A DNA stretch of 64,000 bases from Desulfuromonas acetexigens (GCF_900111775.1 NZ_FOJJ01000041.1:62001-126000); one strand, 5' to 3'. Shown: positions 43,248 to 54,094, counted from the first letter of the stretch. Notes: generated by a model from the sequence alone, not told the origin. A program made the numbers and translations.

Positions 43248-45451
43248 GTTATCAGGGAACGGCGGTACCGAGCCAAACCGCCCAGAAAGTCATCACCGTC
43301 GCCGTCGCCGGCAACCCCAATGCCGGCAAATCGACCCTGATCAACGCCATCGCCGGCAGCCGCCTGCACGTCGGCAACTGGCCGGGGGTAACGGTGGAGA
43401 AGAAGGAAGCCCGTTTCGAGTTCGCGGGCCGCGGCATCCGTCTGATCGACCTGCCGGGCACCTATTCCCTCTCCCCCTACACCCAGGAGGAGATCATCGC
43501 CCGCGACTATCTACTGCGGGAAAAACCCGATCTGATCATCAACGTGGTCGACGCCACCAACCTGGAGCGCAATCTCTACCTGACTGTGCAACTGCTGGAG
43601 TTGGAAATCCCCACAGTGATGGCTCTCAACATCTTCGACGAAGCCCAGGCCAAGGGTTTCAAGATCGATGTCGACGGCATCGCCGAGATGCTCGGCATCA
43701 CCGTCATCCCCACCGCCGCCGTCAAAAACCAGGGACTGCAAGAACTGCTGGCGGCGGTTCTGGCCACCGCCGAGCGTCAGGAAAACCGCCGGCCCCGTCA
43801 ACTCAGCTATGGCGAAGATATCGACCGGGCCATCGCTGAAATCGGTCAAAACCTGACGGACAAACACCCGCAGCTGGCCGAGCGTTATCCCCTGCGCTGG
43901 CTGGCCTGCAAGCTGCTGGAAGCAGACCCCGAGGTGACCAAGGAGGCCAATCTCGTCCCCGGTGAGGTTGCCGGCGAAGCAGTGGATCACCTGCGTCGGG
44001 CCCACGGCGAGGACATCGAATCGCTGATGGCCGACGCCCGCTACGGGCTGGCCAACGGCCTGACCCGGGAAGTGCTGCAACGGCCGGAGATCCGCAAGGA
44101 GGAGTTGACCGAGAAGATCGACCGCATCGTTCTCAATCGTTTCTTGGGCATTCCCATCTTCCTGGCGGCCATGTGGCTGATGTTCAAACTCACCTTTGAC
44201 CTCTCCGCCCCTTTCGGCGACTGGCTCGACGGCATGATCGCCGGCCCCTTCATGCGCTGGATGGCGGCCGGATTGGGAGCGGTCGGCGCGCCGGACTGGA
44301 CGGTGTCGCTGGCGGTGGACGGGGTTATGGCGGGGGTCGGCTTCGTCCTGGTCTTCGTGCCGGTGATCTTCGCCATGATGTTCTTCATCACCTTCCTCGA
44401 AGGGAGCGGCTACATGGCCCGCGCCGCCTTCGTCATGGACCGGGCGATGCACGCCATCGGCCTGCACGGCAAGTCCTTCATCCCCATGCTCCTGGGCTTC
44501 GGCTGCAACGTCCCCGGCATCTACGCCACCCGCACCCTGGAAAATCCCCGGGACAAGGCGCTCACCGCCCTGCTCGTCCCGCTCATGTCCTGCGGCGCCC
44601 GACTGCCGGTCTACGTCCTCTTCGCCGGGGTCTTCTTCGGCGCGGCGGCCGGCACGGTAATCTGGTCTCTGTACCTGCTCGGCATCGCCCTGGCGATTGT
44701 CATGGGGATGATCTTCAAGCGCACCCTCTTTCGTGGGGAAACGCCGATGTTCATCATGGAACTCCCCCCTTACCGGTTGCCTTCCTTCCGCAGCCTCTGC
44801 CTGCACACCTGGGAGAAGGGGAAACACTTCCTGATCAAAGCGGGAACCTATATCCTGGCCGTCTCGGTCTTCGTCTGGTTCGCCCTCAACCTCCCCTGGG
44901 GGGTGGAGAGCAAACGCGATTCCTACCTCGGCCAGGCCGGTGCCGCCATCGCCCCGGTTTTCGAACCTCTCGGCTTCGGCACCTGGGAGGCAGCCTCGTC
45001 GCTCCTCACCGGCGTCGTCGCCAAGGAAATCGTGGTCGGCACCATGGGCGAGATCTACGCCCCCGGGGCACTGGAAGAAAGCACGAATGAAACCGTCCCG
45101 ACCCTGGGCGAGGACCTGCGCGAGATCGTCGTCTCCTTCGGCGGCGCCCTCAAGGAGGCAGGAAGCAATGTCGTCTCGACCTTCGGCGTTTCCAGCCTCG
45201 CGATTGAGGAAGAGGCCAGCGACTCGCCCCTCAAGGAAGCGGTGCGCGGCTCTTTCACCCCTCTCTCGGCCTACGCCTTCATGGCTTTCGTCCTGCTCTA
45301 CATGCCCTGCGTGGTCGTGGCCATCGCCATGCGCCAAGAGTTCGGCACCTGGAAATGGTTCGGCATCGCCTTCGCCTACCAGACCGCCCTGGCCTGGAGC
45401 GTCGCCCTGATCATCTACCAGGGGGGCCGTTTCCTCGGCCTGGGAGGCTGA
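43244..45451 (+). CDS. feoB: Ferrous iron transporter FeoB
   Basis: A 735-residue Fe2+ transporter. The N-terminal G domain has GNPNAGKST (G1), a DLPGTYSL G3 motif and a variant G4 region (ALNIFDEAQ in place of NxxD); after a GDI-like segment, the membrane part has Gate motifs with LLGFGCNVPGIYATRTLENPRD and two conserved cysteine positions. It imports ferrous iron under anoxic conditions. It overlaps feoA by 4 bp and is followed by the Cys-rich small protein after 1 bp. Confidence 0.97.
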   Translation: MSYQGTAVPSQTAQKVITVAVAGNPNAGKSTLINAIAGSRLHVGNWPGVTVEKKEARFEFAGRGIRLIDLPGTYSLSPYTQEEIIARDYLLREKPDLIINVVDATNLERNLYLTVQLLELEIPTVMALNIFDEAQAKGFKIDVDGIAEMLGITVIPTAAVKNQGLQELLAAVLATAERQENRRPRQLSYGEDIDRAIAEIGQNLTDKHPQLAERYPLRWLACKLLEADPEVTKEANLVPGEVAGEAVDHLRRAHGEDIESLMADARYGLANGLTREVLQRPEIRKEELTEKIDRIVLNRFLGIPIFLAAMWLMFKLTFDLSAPFGDWLDGMIAGPFMRWMAAGLGAVGAPDWTVSLAVDGVMAGVGFVLVFVPVIFAMMFFITFLEGSGYMARAAFVMDRAMHAIGLHGKSFIPMLLGFGCNVPGIYATRTLENPRDKALTALLVPLMSCGARLPVYVLFAGVFFGAAAGTVIWSLYLLGIALAIVMGMIFKRTLFRGETPMFIMELPPYRLPSFRSLCLHTWEKGKHFLIKAGTYILAVSVFVWFALNLPWGVESKRDSYLGQAGAAIAPVFEPLGFGTWEAASSLLTGVVAKEIVVGTMGEIYAPGALEESTNETVPTLGEDLREIVVSFGGALKEAGSNVVSTFGVSSLAIEEEASDSPLKEAVRGSFTPLSAYAFMAFVLLYMPCVVVAIAMRQEFGTWKWFGIAFAYQTALAWSVALIIYQGGRFLGLGG

Positions 45452-45452
45452 G

Positions 45453-45578
45453 ATGGGCTGGACGGATATTCTCTGGATGACGGCGATCCTGAGCGGCGCG
45501 AGTTGGCTTCTCTACCGCTCGGTGATCACTAAAAAAGGGCACTGCCCGGGCTGCTCTCAGGACAGCGACCGCAAATAA
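45453..45578 (+). CDS. FeoB-associated Cys-rich small membrane protein
   Basis: A 41-residue protein with one membrane helix (ILWMTAILSGASWLLYRSVI) and a KKGHCPGCSQ tail. This matches the FeoB-associated Cys-rich small protein family that commonly follows feoB and may replace FeoC. It starts 1 bp after the feoB stop. Confidence 0.85.
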   Translation: MGWTDILWMTAILSGASWLLYRSVITKKGHCPGCSQDSDRK

Positions 45579-45620
45579 AAGACAATTAGATACAGTAACT
45601 TGAAAAGGAGATATTGAGCG

Positions 45621-46745
45621 ATGACCTTGCGTCACCTTTTGTTAACCGGCCTGATTATGTTCGTCGGCATCCTTCCGGCCTGGGCCGACGCTCCCGATGC
45701 GCGGGGCGAGATCGAAAACCTCAAACGCCGCATCGCCGCCCTGGAAGGGCGCGAGGCCGAAGCGGACCAACCCTTTACCCTGGAAACTTTCGGCAAATAT
45801 CTGCGCCTGCATGGCCTGCTGGAATTAGAGGGAATCTGGGAGAAACCGGAAGGAGGAGATGAAACGAGCGACCTGACTCTGGCCACCGCCCAGGTGCAGC
45901 TCGAAGTCGAGATCAACGAGAATATCGGCGGACACATGGTCTTTCTCTACGAGGAAGTCGAGGGTGAGGACGATACGGTCGAAATCGACGAGGCCCTCAT
46001 TCACCTGACCCATCCTTTTGACGTTCTCGGCGGCCGGATCGGTATCTACGGCGGCAAGATGTACGTCCCCTTCGGCATGTTCAACAGCCACTTCGTCTCC
46101 GATCCCCTGACGTTGGAGCTGGGGGAAACGAACGACACCGCCCTCTATCTCGACTATCTCTGGCGGGATCTGGTGGAATTCAAAACCGGCTTTTTCAACG
46201 GCGAAGTTGACACCGTCGGCGACAACAACAGCATCGATTCCTTCGTCGCGGCCGTCGAGGTCACCCCCGCCGAGGGGTTGAGCTTCGGCGTATCGTATAT
46301 CAGCGACCTGGCCGAGAGCGACGGCGAACTGGTCACGGATGAAAGCCTCTACCGTTCCAGCGTCGCCGGCGGCGCGGCCTATCTCTCCGCGAGCTACGGC
46401 ATTTTCACCTTTGAGGCGGAATATCTCGCCGCCCTGGAGGATTTCGACCGGGATCTGGTCGCAGCCAATCTCGATCTCGGAGATGACGCCAGTGGCCTCA
46501 GCGGCCGGCGCCCCCGCACCTGGAACCTGGAGCTGGCGCTGACCCCGGCGGAAGGCTGGGAAGTGGCGGTGAAGGCGGAACAATCCCGGGATTTCATGGA
46601 TGACGCCCGGCGGCACGGCATCGTCGTCGCCCACGGCCTTTTCCGCAACACCTCGCTGGCGCTGGAATACCTGCACAGCGACGGGAAGGGAGAAGAGAAT
46701 GATCCCGTTCACACCACCACCGCACAGCTCGCCTTTTCGTTCTGA
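45621..46745 (+). CDS. LbtU-family outer membrane porin
   Basis: A 374-residue outer membrane beta-barrel protein: a signal peptide (ending AWADAPD), a short coiled coil (EIENLKRRIAALEGREAE, about 29-46), then beta-strand-rich sequence with a terminal Phe (AQLAFSF). It resembles LbtU siderophore porins, and its position after feo suggests an iron-related role. It may be read from the feo promoter, though a 42-bp gap separates it from the small protein. AAGGAG is 11 bp before the ATG, a long spacing. Confidence 0.82.
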   Translation: MTLRHLLLTGLIMFVGILPAWADAPDARGEIENLKRRIAALEGREAEADQPFTLETFGKYLRLHGLLELEGIWEKPEGGDETSDLTLATAQVQLEVEINENIGGHMVFLYEEVEGEDDTVEIDEALIHLTHPFDVLGGRIGIYGGKMYVPFGMFNSHFVSDPLTLELGETNDTALYLDYLWRDLVEFKTGFFNGEVDTVGDNNSIDSFVAAVEVTPAEGLSFGVSYISDLAESDGELVTDESLYRSSVAGGAAYLSASYGIFTFEAEYLAALEDFDRDLVAANLDLGDDASGLSGRRPRTWNLELALTPAEGWEVAVKAEQSRDFMDDARRHGIVVAHGLFRNTSLALEYLHSDGKGEENDPVHTTTAQLAFSF

Positions 46746-46750
46746 GCCAG

Positions 46751-46783
46751 AAAAAAAGCCGGGGTAGCCACCCCGGCTTTTTT
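46751..46783. terminator. Terminator after the LbtU-like porin
   Basis: AGCCGGGGT/ACCCCGGCT hairpin flanked by an A-run and followed by TTTTTT. It is bidirectional and serves the porin gene and the leftward small gene. Confidence 0.93.
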
Positions 46784-46807
46784 ACGTTTGTATTGTTGAA
46801 TGCTCGA

Positions 46808-47011
46808 CTACTGCCCCTGCCCACGAGGACGGCGCCGCCGCTCCGGCCCCTGATAGGAAGGGGAAAAATGGGTGCGTACCTGATCCTCCGCAGCGTCGAC
46901 CCAACCCGAGGAACGGCGGAAGTGGGTGATCTCCCCGGACGCGATCATCTTGCCGAGCAGATCGACGGGAACCTTGCGGAAAGTACCATCCTCGAAACGC
47001 ACCAGAATCAT
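46808..47011 (-). CDS. GSU3473-like small protein
   Basis: A 67-residue protein (MILVRFEDGTFRKVPVDLLGKMIASGEITHFRRSSGWVDAAEDQVRT) matching the GSU3473 type, which is typical of Geobacter and its relatives. The C-terminus ends in RRRRPRGQGQ. AGGAGGTTGGGG leads to the ATG at 47011. Function unknown; its presence supports a Desulfuromonadia source. Confidence 0.82.
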   Translation of the reverse strand: MILVRFEDGTFRKVPVDLLGKMIASGEITHFRRSSGWVDAAEDQVRTHFSPSYQGPERRRRPRGQGQ

Positions 47012-47174
47012 CCCCAACCTCCTATCGGATTTTTTTGGTCTCTTGAATTCTAGTCAACAAGCCCTTAAGCCGCAAGGGGGACGTCGAATTTCTTCTCAAG
47101 ATGGACCACTCGGAGAAGAAGCGCTATGCTTTCGGAAGGTTCCACGATCACGACAGCCCGCCGGGAGAAACCGC

Positions 47175-48242
47175 ATGCGCAAAAAAGTCCTCCGTACACA
47201 CCACAAAAAGATCGGCGCCTCGCCCGGAACCCTGGTGCACGTCGGTGAACGCAAGGTCGAAACGGTAAAAATTTCCGTCTTCGAATACGACGCCGAGCAC
47301 CTGACGGAAAAAACCCCGCGCCGGGTGGAGGACTGCGCCTCCTGCCCCGTCGGCCCACGGGTCTGCTGGGTCGATATCGCCGGCATCCATCAGGTGGACA
47401 TTCTGGAAAAATGCGGCGGGATCTTCGGTTTGCACCCGCTGGTTCTGGAAGATATCCTCAATACCGGCCATCGCCCCAAGTTCGAGGAGCACGACGACTT
47501 TCTCTTTCTGGTCCTGAAGATGCTCTCCCTCCCCGAAACCGGGACGGAAATCCGCGTCGAGCAGATCAGCCTGATTGTCGGGCGCAACCACCTCGTGACT
47601 TTTCAGGAGCAGGAGGGGGACCTCTTCAATGGGGTGCGCGAACGCCTGCGCGGCAACCGGGGAAAGATCCGCAAGCGCGGCGCCGACTACCTGGCCTACG
47701 CCCTGATCGACGCCGTCGTCGACGGCCACTTTCTCATTCTGGAGAAGTTCGGCGACGAAATCGAACGACTCGAAGACGAGCTCCTCGGCAACCCCTCGCC
47801 GGAAACCCTCCAGCGCATCCACCAGCTCAAGCGCGAGATGATTTTGCTGCGCAAGTCGGTCTGGCCCCTGCGCGAACTCATCGGCGGCTTGCAACGCTGC
47901 GAATCCCCCCTCATCGCCGAGGGGACCGGCATCTTCCTGCGGGACGTCTACGATCACACCATCCAGATCATCGACACCGTGGAAACCTTCCGCGACATGC
48001 TCGCGGGGATGCTCGACCTGTACCTGTCGAGCGTCAGCAATCGCATGAATGAAATCATGAAGGTGCTCACCGTCATCGCCACCATCTTCATCCCCCTCAC
48101 CTTTCTCGCCGGGGTCTACGGCATGAACTTCGAGTACCTGCCCGAATTGCGCTGGCGCTGGGGCTACGCCACCTTCTGGGTTTTGAGCATCCTCTGCGCA
48201 CTGGGGATGCTGAAGTTTTTCCGGGGAAAGAAGTGGCTGTGA
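47175..48242 (+). CDS. corA: Magnesium/cobalt transporter CorA
   Basis: A 355-residue CorA: a large cytoplasmic alpha/beta domain, a long stalk helix, then two membrane helices with the signature YGMNF in the loop (VIATIFIPLTFLAGVYGMNF). It conducts Mg2+ as a pentamer. The start at 47175 is chosen because GGGAG precedes it and the family N-terminus (HHKKIGASPGTLVHVG) follows; a frame extends upstream to 46926 but overlaps the GSU3473 gene. The 163-bp region before it shows no riboswitch I recognise. Confidence 0.93.
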   Translation: MRKKVLRTHHKKIGASPGTLVHVGERKVETVKISVFEYDAEHLTEKTPRRVEDCASCPVGPRVCWVDIAGIHQVDILEKCGGIFGLHPLVLEDILNTGHRPKFEEHDDFLFLVLKMLSLPETGTEIRVEQISLIVGRNHLVTFQEQEGDLFNGVRERLRGNRGKIRKRGADYLAYALIDAVVDGHFLILEKFGDEIERLEDELLGNPSPETLQRIHQLKREMILLRKSVWPLRELIGGLQRCESPLIAEGTGIFLRDVYDHTIQIIDTVETFRDMLAGMLDLYLSSVSNRMNEIMKVLTVIATIFIPLTFLAGVYGMNFEYLPELRWRWGYATFWVLSILCALGMLKFFRGKKWL

Positions 48243-48273
48243 GGATGAGAAACCCTTGCGGATCCCCCGTGGA

Positions 48274-48302
48274 TTGACTTATGGCAAAGATTGCCATAAT
48301 CT
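48274..48302 (+). promoter_or_regulatory. Promoter and operator of the ParDE module
   Basis: TTGACT (48274-48279), a 17-bp spacer and TAATCT (48297-48302) form a promoter. Inside is the inverted repeat TTATGGCA-AAGAT-TGCCATAA (48279-48299), a likely site for the antitoxin to repress its own genes. Confidence 0.72.
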
Positions 48303-48339
48303 TCTCTTCATATCCCCCATTTCACCCAAGGAGCGACTC

Positions 48340-48573
48340 ATGGCAACGATGAACATTTCCCTTCCCGATCAGATGAAGGAGTGGATCGAGGAATGCGTCC
48401 AATCGGGACGCTACGCCAATGCCTCCGATTACGTCCGCGACCTCATCCGACGGGACCACATAAAACTGGCGGAGTTGCGGCAGGCGTTGATCGAAGGGGA
48501 AAATTCCGGGCCGTCCACGGCGCTGGATGTCGACGCCTTCATCGCGGCGAAAAAAACCGGCCTCAGGCTATGA
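48340..48573 (+). CDS. ParD-family antitoxin
   Basis: A 77-residue antitoxin: an N-terminal ribbon-helix-helix (ATMNISLPDQMKEWIEECVQSGRYANASDYVRDLIRRDH) and a C-terminal tail that should bind the ParE toxin. AAGGAG is upstream. The stop overlaps the toxin start by 4 bp. It likely binds the palindrome in its own promoter. Confidence 0.93.
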   Translation: MATMNISLPDQMKEWIEECVQSGRYANASDYVRDLIRRDHIKLAELRQALIEGENSGPSTALDVDAFIAAKKTGLRL

Positions 48574-48860
48574 ACAGACTGGTTCTCTCGCCCCGGGCCA
48601 AAGCCGATCTGGGGGAGATCTGGGACTATACTTCGAATCGCTGGGGCGTCGATCAGGCGGAAAAGTATCTGCGCGAACTCTGGCGCGAACTGGAAAGACT
48701 GGCCAAAAATCCGGCGGCGGCCGTGGATATCGGGGACGTGCGAGCCGGATACCGCAAATTCCGGATCGGTTCCCATGTCGCCTTCTTCAGGACAACCGCC
48801 ACCGGCATTGATGTCGTCCGCATCCTGCACCAAAGAATGGATTTCGAGCGGCATCTTTGA
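48570..48860 (+). CDS. ParE/RelE-family toxin
   Basis: A 96-residue toxin of the ParE type: LVLSPRAKADLGEIWDYTSNRWG, then RKFRIGSHVAFFRTTATGIDVVRILHQRMDFERHL with the family end. ParE toxins poison DNA gyrase, while related RelE proteins cut mRNA; the RILHQRMD end favours ParE. It is co-translated with the antitoxin. Confidence 0.92.
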   Translation: MNRLVLSPRAKADLGEIWDYTSNRWGVDQAEKYLRELWRELERLAKNPAAAVDIGDVRAGYRKFRIGSHVAFFRTTATGIDVVRILHQRMDFERHL

Positions 48861-49013
48861 TGGCATCGAATATCTGGATCACCAAGCTCCGACAACTCCG
48901 CTTGGCGACAGGAAGAAACCGGACCACCCCTTGCCGAGCGGCTCTTTCCATGTAAGCTTGATCTAAGAGTCCCGCAAGTTTCCGACTTCTCAAATGTGCA
49001 AGAGGTGACGGCC

Positions 49014-49649
49014 ATGACGACACACAAAATCTATCTGAATCCGACCCCGGTACGCATCTGGCATTGGCTCCACGCTTTGGGCATCGTAACCCTGATTCTG
49101 AGCGGGTTGCAGATCCGCTTTCCCGAGTACGTCAACCTCTTCGGCACCTACAAGTCGGCGATTCGCCTGCACAATACTGCCGGCATCGTGGTCGCCCTCT
49201 CCTTCGTCCTCTGGTTCGGCTACTACGCCCTGATCGCCGGTTCCCTGGCCAAGCTCTACATCCCCGGCAAGCATGACATCCAGCGCGGCCTCTGGCTGCA
49301 GGGGGTTTACTACTTCTTCAACTTCTTCCGCGGCCGCCCCAACCCCCATCACGCCACGCCGGAAAACAAATTCAACGCCTTGCAAAAATCGGCCTACATG
49401 GTCATCATGCTGATGCTCGTCCCGCTGGTGACCCTCACCGGGCTGGCGCTCCTCTATATCGCCCCAGCCTGGAGCTTGGTGAACATGGTCGGCGGCCTGA
49501 AGATTCTGGTCAATCTGCACTTCCTTTGCGCCTGCGCCCTGTGCGCCTTCGTCTTCACCCATGTCTATCTGGCCACCCTGGGCGTCACTCCCTGGGCGCA
49601 TTTCAAGCCGATGTGGGACGGCTGGGAAGAGATCGAGGAGAAACACTAA
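49014..49649 (+). CDS. Cytochrome b (PhsC-like) membrane protein
   Basis: A 211-residue, four-helix di-heme cytochrome b. Histidine pairs are visible in RIWHWLHALG, RLHNTAGI, NLHFLC and FTHVYLATLG. It resembles thiosulfate-reductase or hydrogenase-type cytochrome b subunits that move electrons between quinones and periplasmic partners. AAGAGGTGA is before the ATG at 49014. A second homolog follows 42 bp downstream. No catalytic or c-type partner is next to it. Confidence 0.85.
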   Translation: MTTHKIYLNPTPVRIWHWLHALGIVTLILSGLQIRFPEYVNLFGTYKSAIRLHNTAGIVVALSFVLWFGYYALIAGSLAKLYIPGKHDIQRGLWLQGVYYFFNFFRGRPNPHHATPENKFNALQKSAYMVIMLMLVPLVTLTGLALLYIAPAWSLVNMVGGLKILVNLHFLCACALCAFVFTHVYLATLGVTPWAHFKPMWDGWEEIEEKH

Positions 49650-49691
49650 CCGTGTAACCTACCGGCCCCGGGCCGGTCCGAGGATCGCCCC

Positions 49692-50324
49692 ATGGCCGTC
49701 GCCAGGAAAGACTACATCCACCCCCTCTTTTTACGCCTTTGGCATGCCTTCCACGGTAGCTGCGTGCTGGTTCTGATCGGAACCGGCGCGCAGTTGCGTT
49801 TTCCCGGGCAGATTCATGTCGTTCCCAACTTCCGCATCGCCATCGAAGTCCACAACACCACCGGGTTGCTCGTCACCTTCAGCTTCTTCGTCTGGTTCTT
49901 CTATCACGCCATTCTCGCCGGTAGTCTCGGCACCCTTTATCTGCCGCGCAGGGGGGAGTTGAGCAGCAAACTGCGCGCCCAGTTGCGCTACTATTTCGGC
50001 GGCTACTTTCATGGCGAGCCCAACCCGCACCAGCCGACCTCGGACAACAAGTTCAACCCCATCGAAAAACCCCTTTATCTGCTGGTCATGCTCGGCCTCT
50101 TCCCGGTGCAGATGGTCACCGGCATGGCCCTGAAATCCCTCTCTCCCCCCTGGAAAATCATCGACATGTTCGGCAGCATCAAGGCCCTCATCGCCATCCA
50201 CTGGATCGTCGGCTGCGCGATCCTGGCCTTTCTCCTCCTGCACGTCTATCTCTCGACCCTCGGCGTCACCTTCTGGTCCCGCTTCCGCACCATCCTCCAC
50301 GGCTGGACCGAGGTAAAACGCTAG
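49692..50324 (+). CDS. Cytochrome b (PhsC-like) membrane protein, second copy
   Basis: A 210-residue homolog of the preceding cytochrome b, with the same histidine pattern (RLWHAFHG, EVHNTTG, AIHWIVG, LLHVYLSTLG) but clearly divergent elsewhere. The conserved loop PNPHQPTSDNKFN matches PNPHHATPENKFN of the first. The two may form a heterodimer in the inner membrane. Its stop overlaps the convergent glycosyltransferase gene by 4 bp. Confidence 0.84.
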   Translation: MAVARKDYIHPLFLRLWHAFHGSCVLVLIGTGAQLRFPGQIHVVPNFRIAIEVHNTTGLLVTFSFFVWFFYHAILAGSLGTLYLPRRGELSSKLRAQLRYYFGGYFHGEPNPHQPTSDNKFNPIEKPLYLLVMLGLFPVQMVTGMALKSLSPPWKIIDMFGSIKALIAIHWIVGCAILAFLLLHVYLSTLGVTFWSRFRTILHGWTEVKR

Positions 50325-51325
50325 GCCTCCCCCAGCATCCCTTCACACAACCGACGAAGCTCGGCCGCCTCCCGTTCGGGACGATAGCCTTCCAGATCAG
50401 GGAGGGAAAGCAACTCGCGCAGAGCGCCGTCGTCGAGCAAACGCGAGGCGCACGCCAGAAACTCCGACCCATCCCCATAAAGCAGACCATTTTCCCCCGG
50501 CCGCACCACCGCCGCGTTGCCGGGGATGTCGCGAGCGAGAATCGGCCGCCCGACGACCGTCGCTTCGAGCAGGGCGTTGGGCAGACCCTCGGCGACGGAA
50601 TTGTTGAGGATGACGTCCACTTCCGCCATGGCGGCGGGCATGGCCTCGGCGGGAATGATCCCGAAATACCTGGCCCAGGGGCGCTCGTTCAGGGCGGCAT
50701 GGAAGCGGCGGGCATAGTCCGCATCCAGTTCCGGGCCACAGAAAGCGACGATGAAATCCTGCCGTTGCCGGACCAGAGGGTCGAAAAGTTCAAGCAACTC
50801 CAGCACCCCTTTAACCGGCCGCAGGCTCGCTGGACAGAAGAAGAGAAAAACCCCCGGCGGGATCCCATGCAGTCGGCGCAAAGCATAGGGCGCCGTGCCC
50901 AGTTCGATGCCGGGGGGGAGATAATGCAGGCGCGAGCCGAGTTGCGGATAATCGCGGCGCAGCGCCGCACAGGTCAGGGGATTTTGGCTTGCGACGACGG
51001 CGGCTTCGCGGAAGGCCCGCAGAATCCAGGGACGCTGCTCGGAGTCGTCCAGGCCCTGATGGACATCGGTGCCGGTCAACAGCACCAGAAAGGGCAGCTT
51101 GGCGCCGGCCTCCAGCCAGGGGCGGCCGGTGCGGTAGGCGTGCAAGAGAATCGCCAGATCGGGGGCGAAGGCGGCGACTTCCTCGGCCACAGCCGCCGGC
51201 TCCGGAGGGACTTCCGCCAGCCGGACAACGGCCCCAAAAGCTTCCAGTCCCCGCTGAAAACGGCGGGCGGTCACGTAGTTGCCGGTGGCCCGGTCCTGCC
51301 GGGGGGAGAGGATCAGGATGCGCAT
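50321..51325 (-). CDS. Glycosyltransferase (GT4-like)
   Basis: A 334-residue GT-B glycosyltransferase. The C-terminal half holds ASLRPVKGVLELLELFDPL, GIIPAEAMPAAMAEVDVILNNSVAEGLPNALLEATVVGRPILARDIPGN, the EGLPNALLEA motif being the family's nucleotide-sugar site. It probably builds a glycolipid or polysaccharide. The start overlaps the deacetylase gene by 13 bp, so the pair is co-expressed. Confidence 0.88.
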   Translation of the reverse strand: MRILILSPRQDRATGNYVTARRFQRGLEAFGAVVRLAEVPPEPAAVAEEVAAFAPDLAILLHAYRTGRPWLEAGAKLPFLVLLTGTDVHQGLDDSEQRPWILRAFREAAVVASQNPLTCAALRRDYPQLGSRLHYLPPGIELGTAPYALRRLHGIPPGVFLFFCPASLRPVKGVLELLELFDPLVRQRQDFIVAFCGPELDADYARRFHAALNERPWARYFGIIPAEAMPAAMAEVDVILNNSVAEGLPNALLEATVVGRPILARDIPGNAAVVRPGENGLLYGDGSEFLACASRLLDDGALRELLSLPDLEGYRPEREAAELRRLCEGMLGEA

Positions 51326-52143
51326 GCGCAGGCTCCGAAATGGGTCAGGTGGATTTCTTTTTCACAGACAAGTCGGGTCATACGCGGATCGGTCAGGGCC
51401 AGGATTTCCCGAACCCGCTCCGGGCCGGAAAAGGGCTGCCCCGCATCACGGTAACCGGGATGCACCATCAGCTCCCAGACCCCATCCGGCATCTCTTCCA
51501 AAACCGCCAGCAGCGCCTGGTTGTCAAGCCGGTCGAGAATGGTCATGCCCCACAGGCCTTGCGGCGCGAAGAACCCGGCCCCATCGATTAGCGCCGAAAC
51601 GGCGGGTGCCAGGCGCCGGTAAAGAGCCAGTTCGTCGCCGAGAGGGGGCGGCGGATCGCGCCGGGGATCTTCCGCCGGCAATGGCCGCCGCAGAGCCCGA
51701 ATGCCTTCGTCACGGGCGAGATCGAGCACCAGTTCGGTCACAGCGGAAAAGAGGAGGAAATGCTGGTGGCTGTCGAGATGATCGGGCGTCAATCCAGCCT
51801 GGCGCACGCGGTCGATCTGTGCCGCCAGCTCCCGCCGTGCGCCCTGGCGGTCGAAATCGCCGGCGGCGAGAATCCGCCGCAGCTCAGGCTTGCCGGAAAA
51901 TCCCCCCCCTTCGTCGGTGAGACCGGCGATAACGCCGGTCAGCGCCCGCCCTTCCGAGAGGTTCAGGTGAACCCCCAGCGGCATCCCCAGGCGCAGGGCT
52001 TCGCGGGTCGCCTCGGTGAAGTGTGGGCCGTTCGCCAAAAGCGAAACACTGGTGACAATCCCCTGCTCAAAACAGCGAAAAATTCCCCGGTCCCGCTCCG
52101 GCCCGCTCCCCAAATCATCGGCATTGACAATCAGCTGAATCAT
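51313..52143 (-). CDS. ChbG/HpnK-family carbohydrate deacetylase
   Basis: A 276-residue YdjC-like deacetylase. Metal-binding residues are in NADDLG at the start, GVHLNLSEG and DHLDSHQHF, with ELMVHPGYRD near the end. Members remove acetyl groups from chito-oligosaccharides (ChbG) or hopanoid glycosides (HpnK). Pairing with a glycosyltransferase suggests a glycolipid or exopolysaccharide role; no hopanoid gene is next to it. Confidence 0.88.
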   Translation of the reverse strand: MIQLIVNADDLGSGPERDRGIFRCFEQGIVTSVSLLANGPHFTEATREALRLGMPLGVHLNLSEGRALTGVIAGLTDEGGGFSGKPELRRILAAGDFDRQGARRELAAQIDRVRQAGLTPDHLDSHQHFLLFSAVTELVLDLARDEGIRALRRPLPAEDPRRDPPPPLGDELALYRRLAPAVSALIDGAGFFAPQGLWGMTILDRLDNQALLAVLEEMPDGVWELMVHPGYRDAGQPFSGPERVREILALTDPRMTRLVCEKEIHLTHFGACACAS

Positions 52144-52243
52144 CTCTCCACCCTCCCTTTCAATCTAATCGGCGAGAACAAGTTAACCCGCAAGGCGCGG
52201 TCGCGGCAATCCCAAAGTCGACCGGACCCTTCCGCCGCCCGGC

Positions 52244-52271
52244 TGGACCTTTGCCGGGGAGCGGCTATGAT
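52244..52271 (+). promoter_or_regulatory. Candidate promoter of the N-ATPase operon
   Basis: TATGAT (52266-52271) is a good -10, and TGGACC (52244-52249), 16 bp before, is a weak -35. It lies 55 bp upstream of atpD in the 183-bp divergent gap. No clear operator is visible. Confidence 0.35.
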
Positions 52272-52299
52272 TAAAGTGTAAACGTTTCCAGCCCCGTGA

Positions 52300-54094
<1,795 letters not shown>

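Noticed and set aside
43511-45337. A 608-codon leftward frame opposite feoB
   Set aside because: His/Asp/Gly-rich antisense shadow of feoB; no start signal or domain.
46926-47174. An 83-codon N-terminal extension of CorA
   Set aside because: It runs antisense across the GSU3473-type gene and has no family match; the start at 47175 has a ribosome-binding site.
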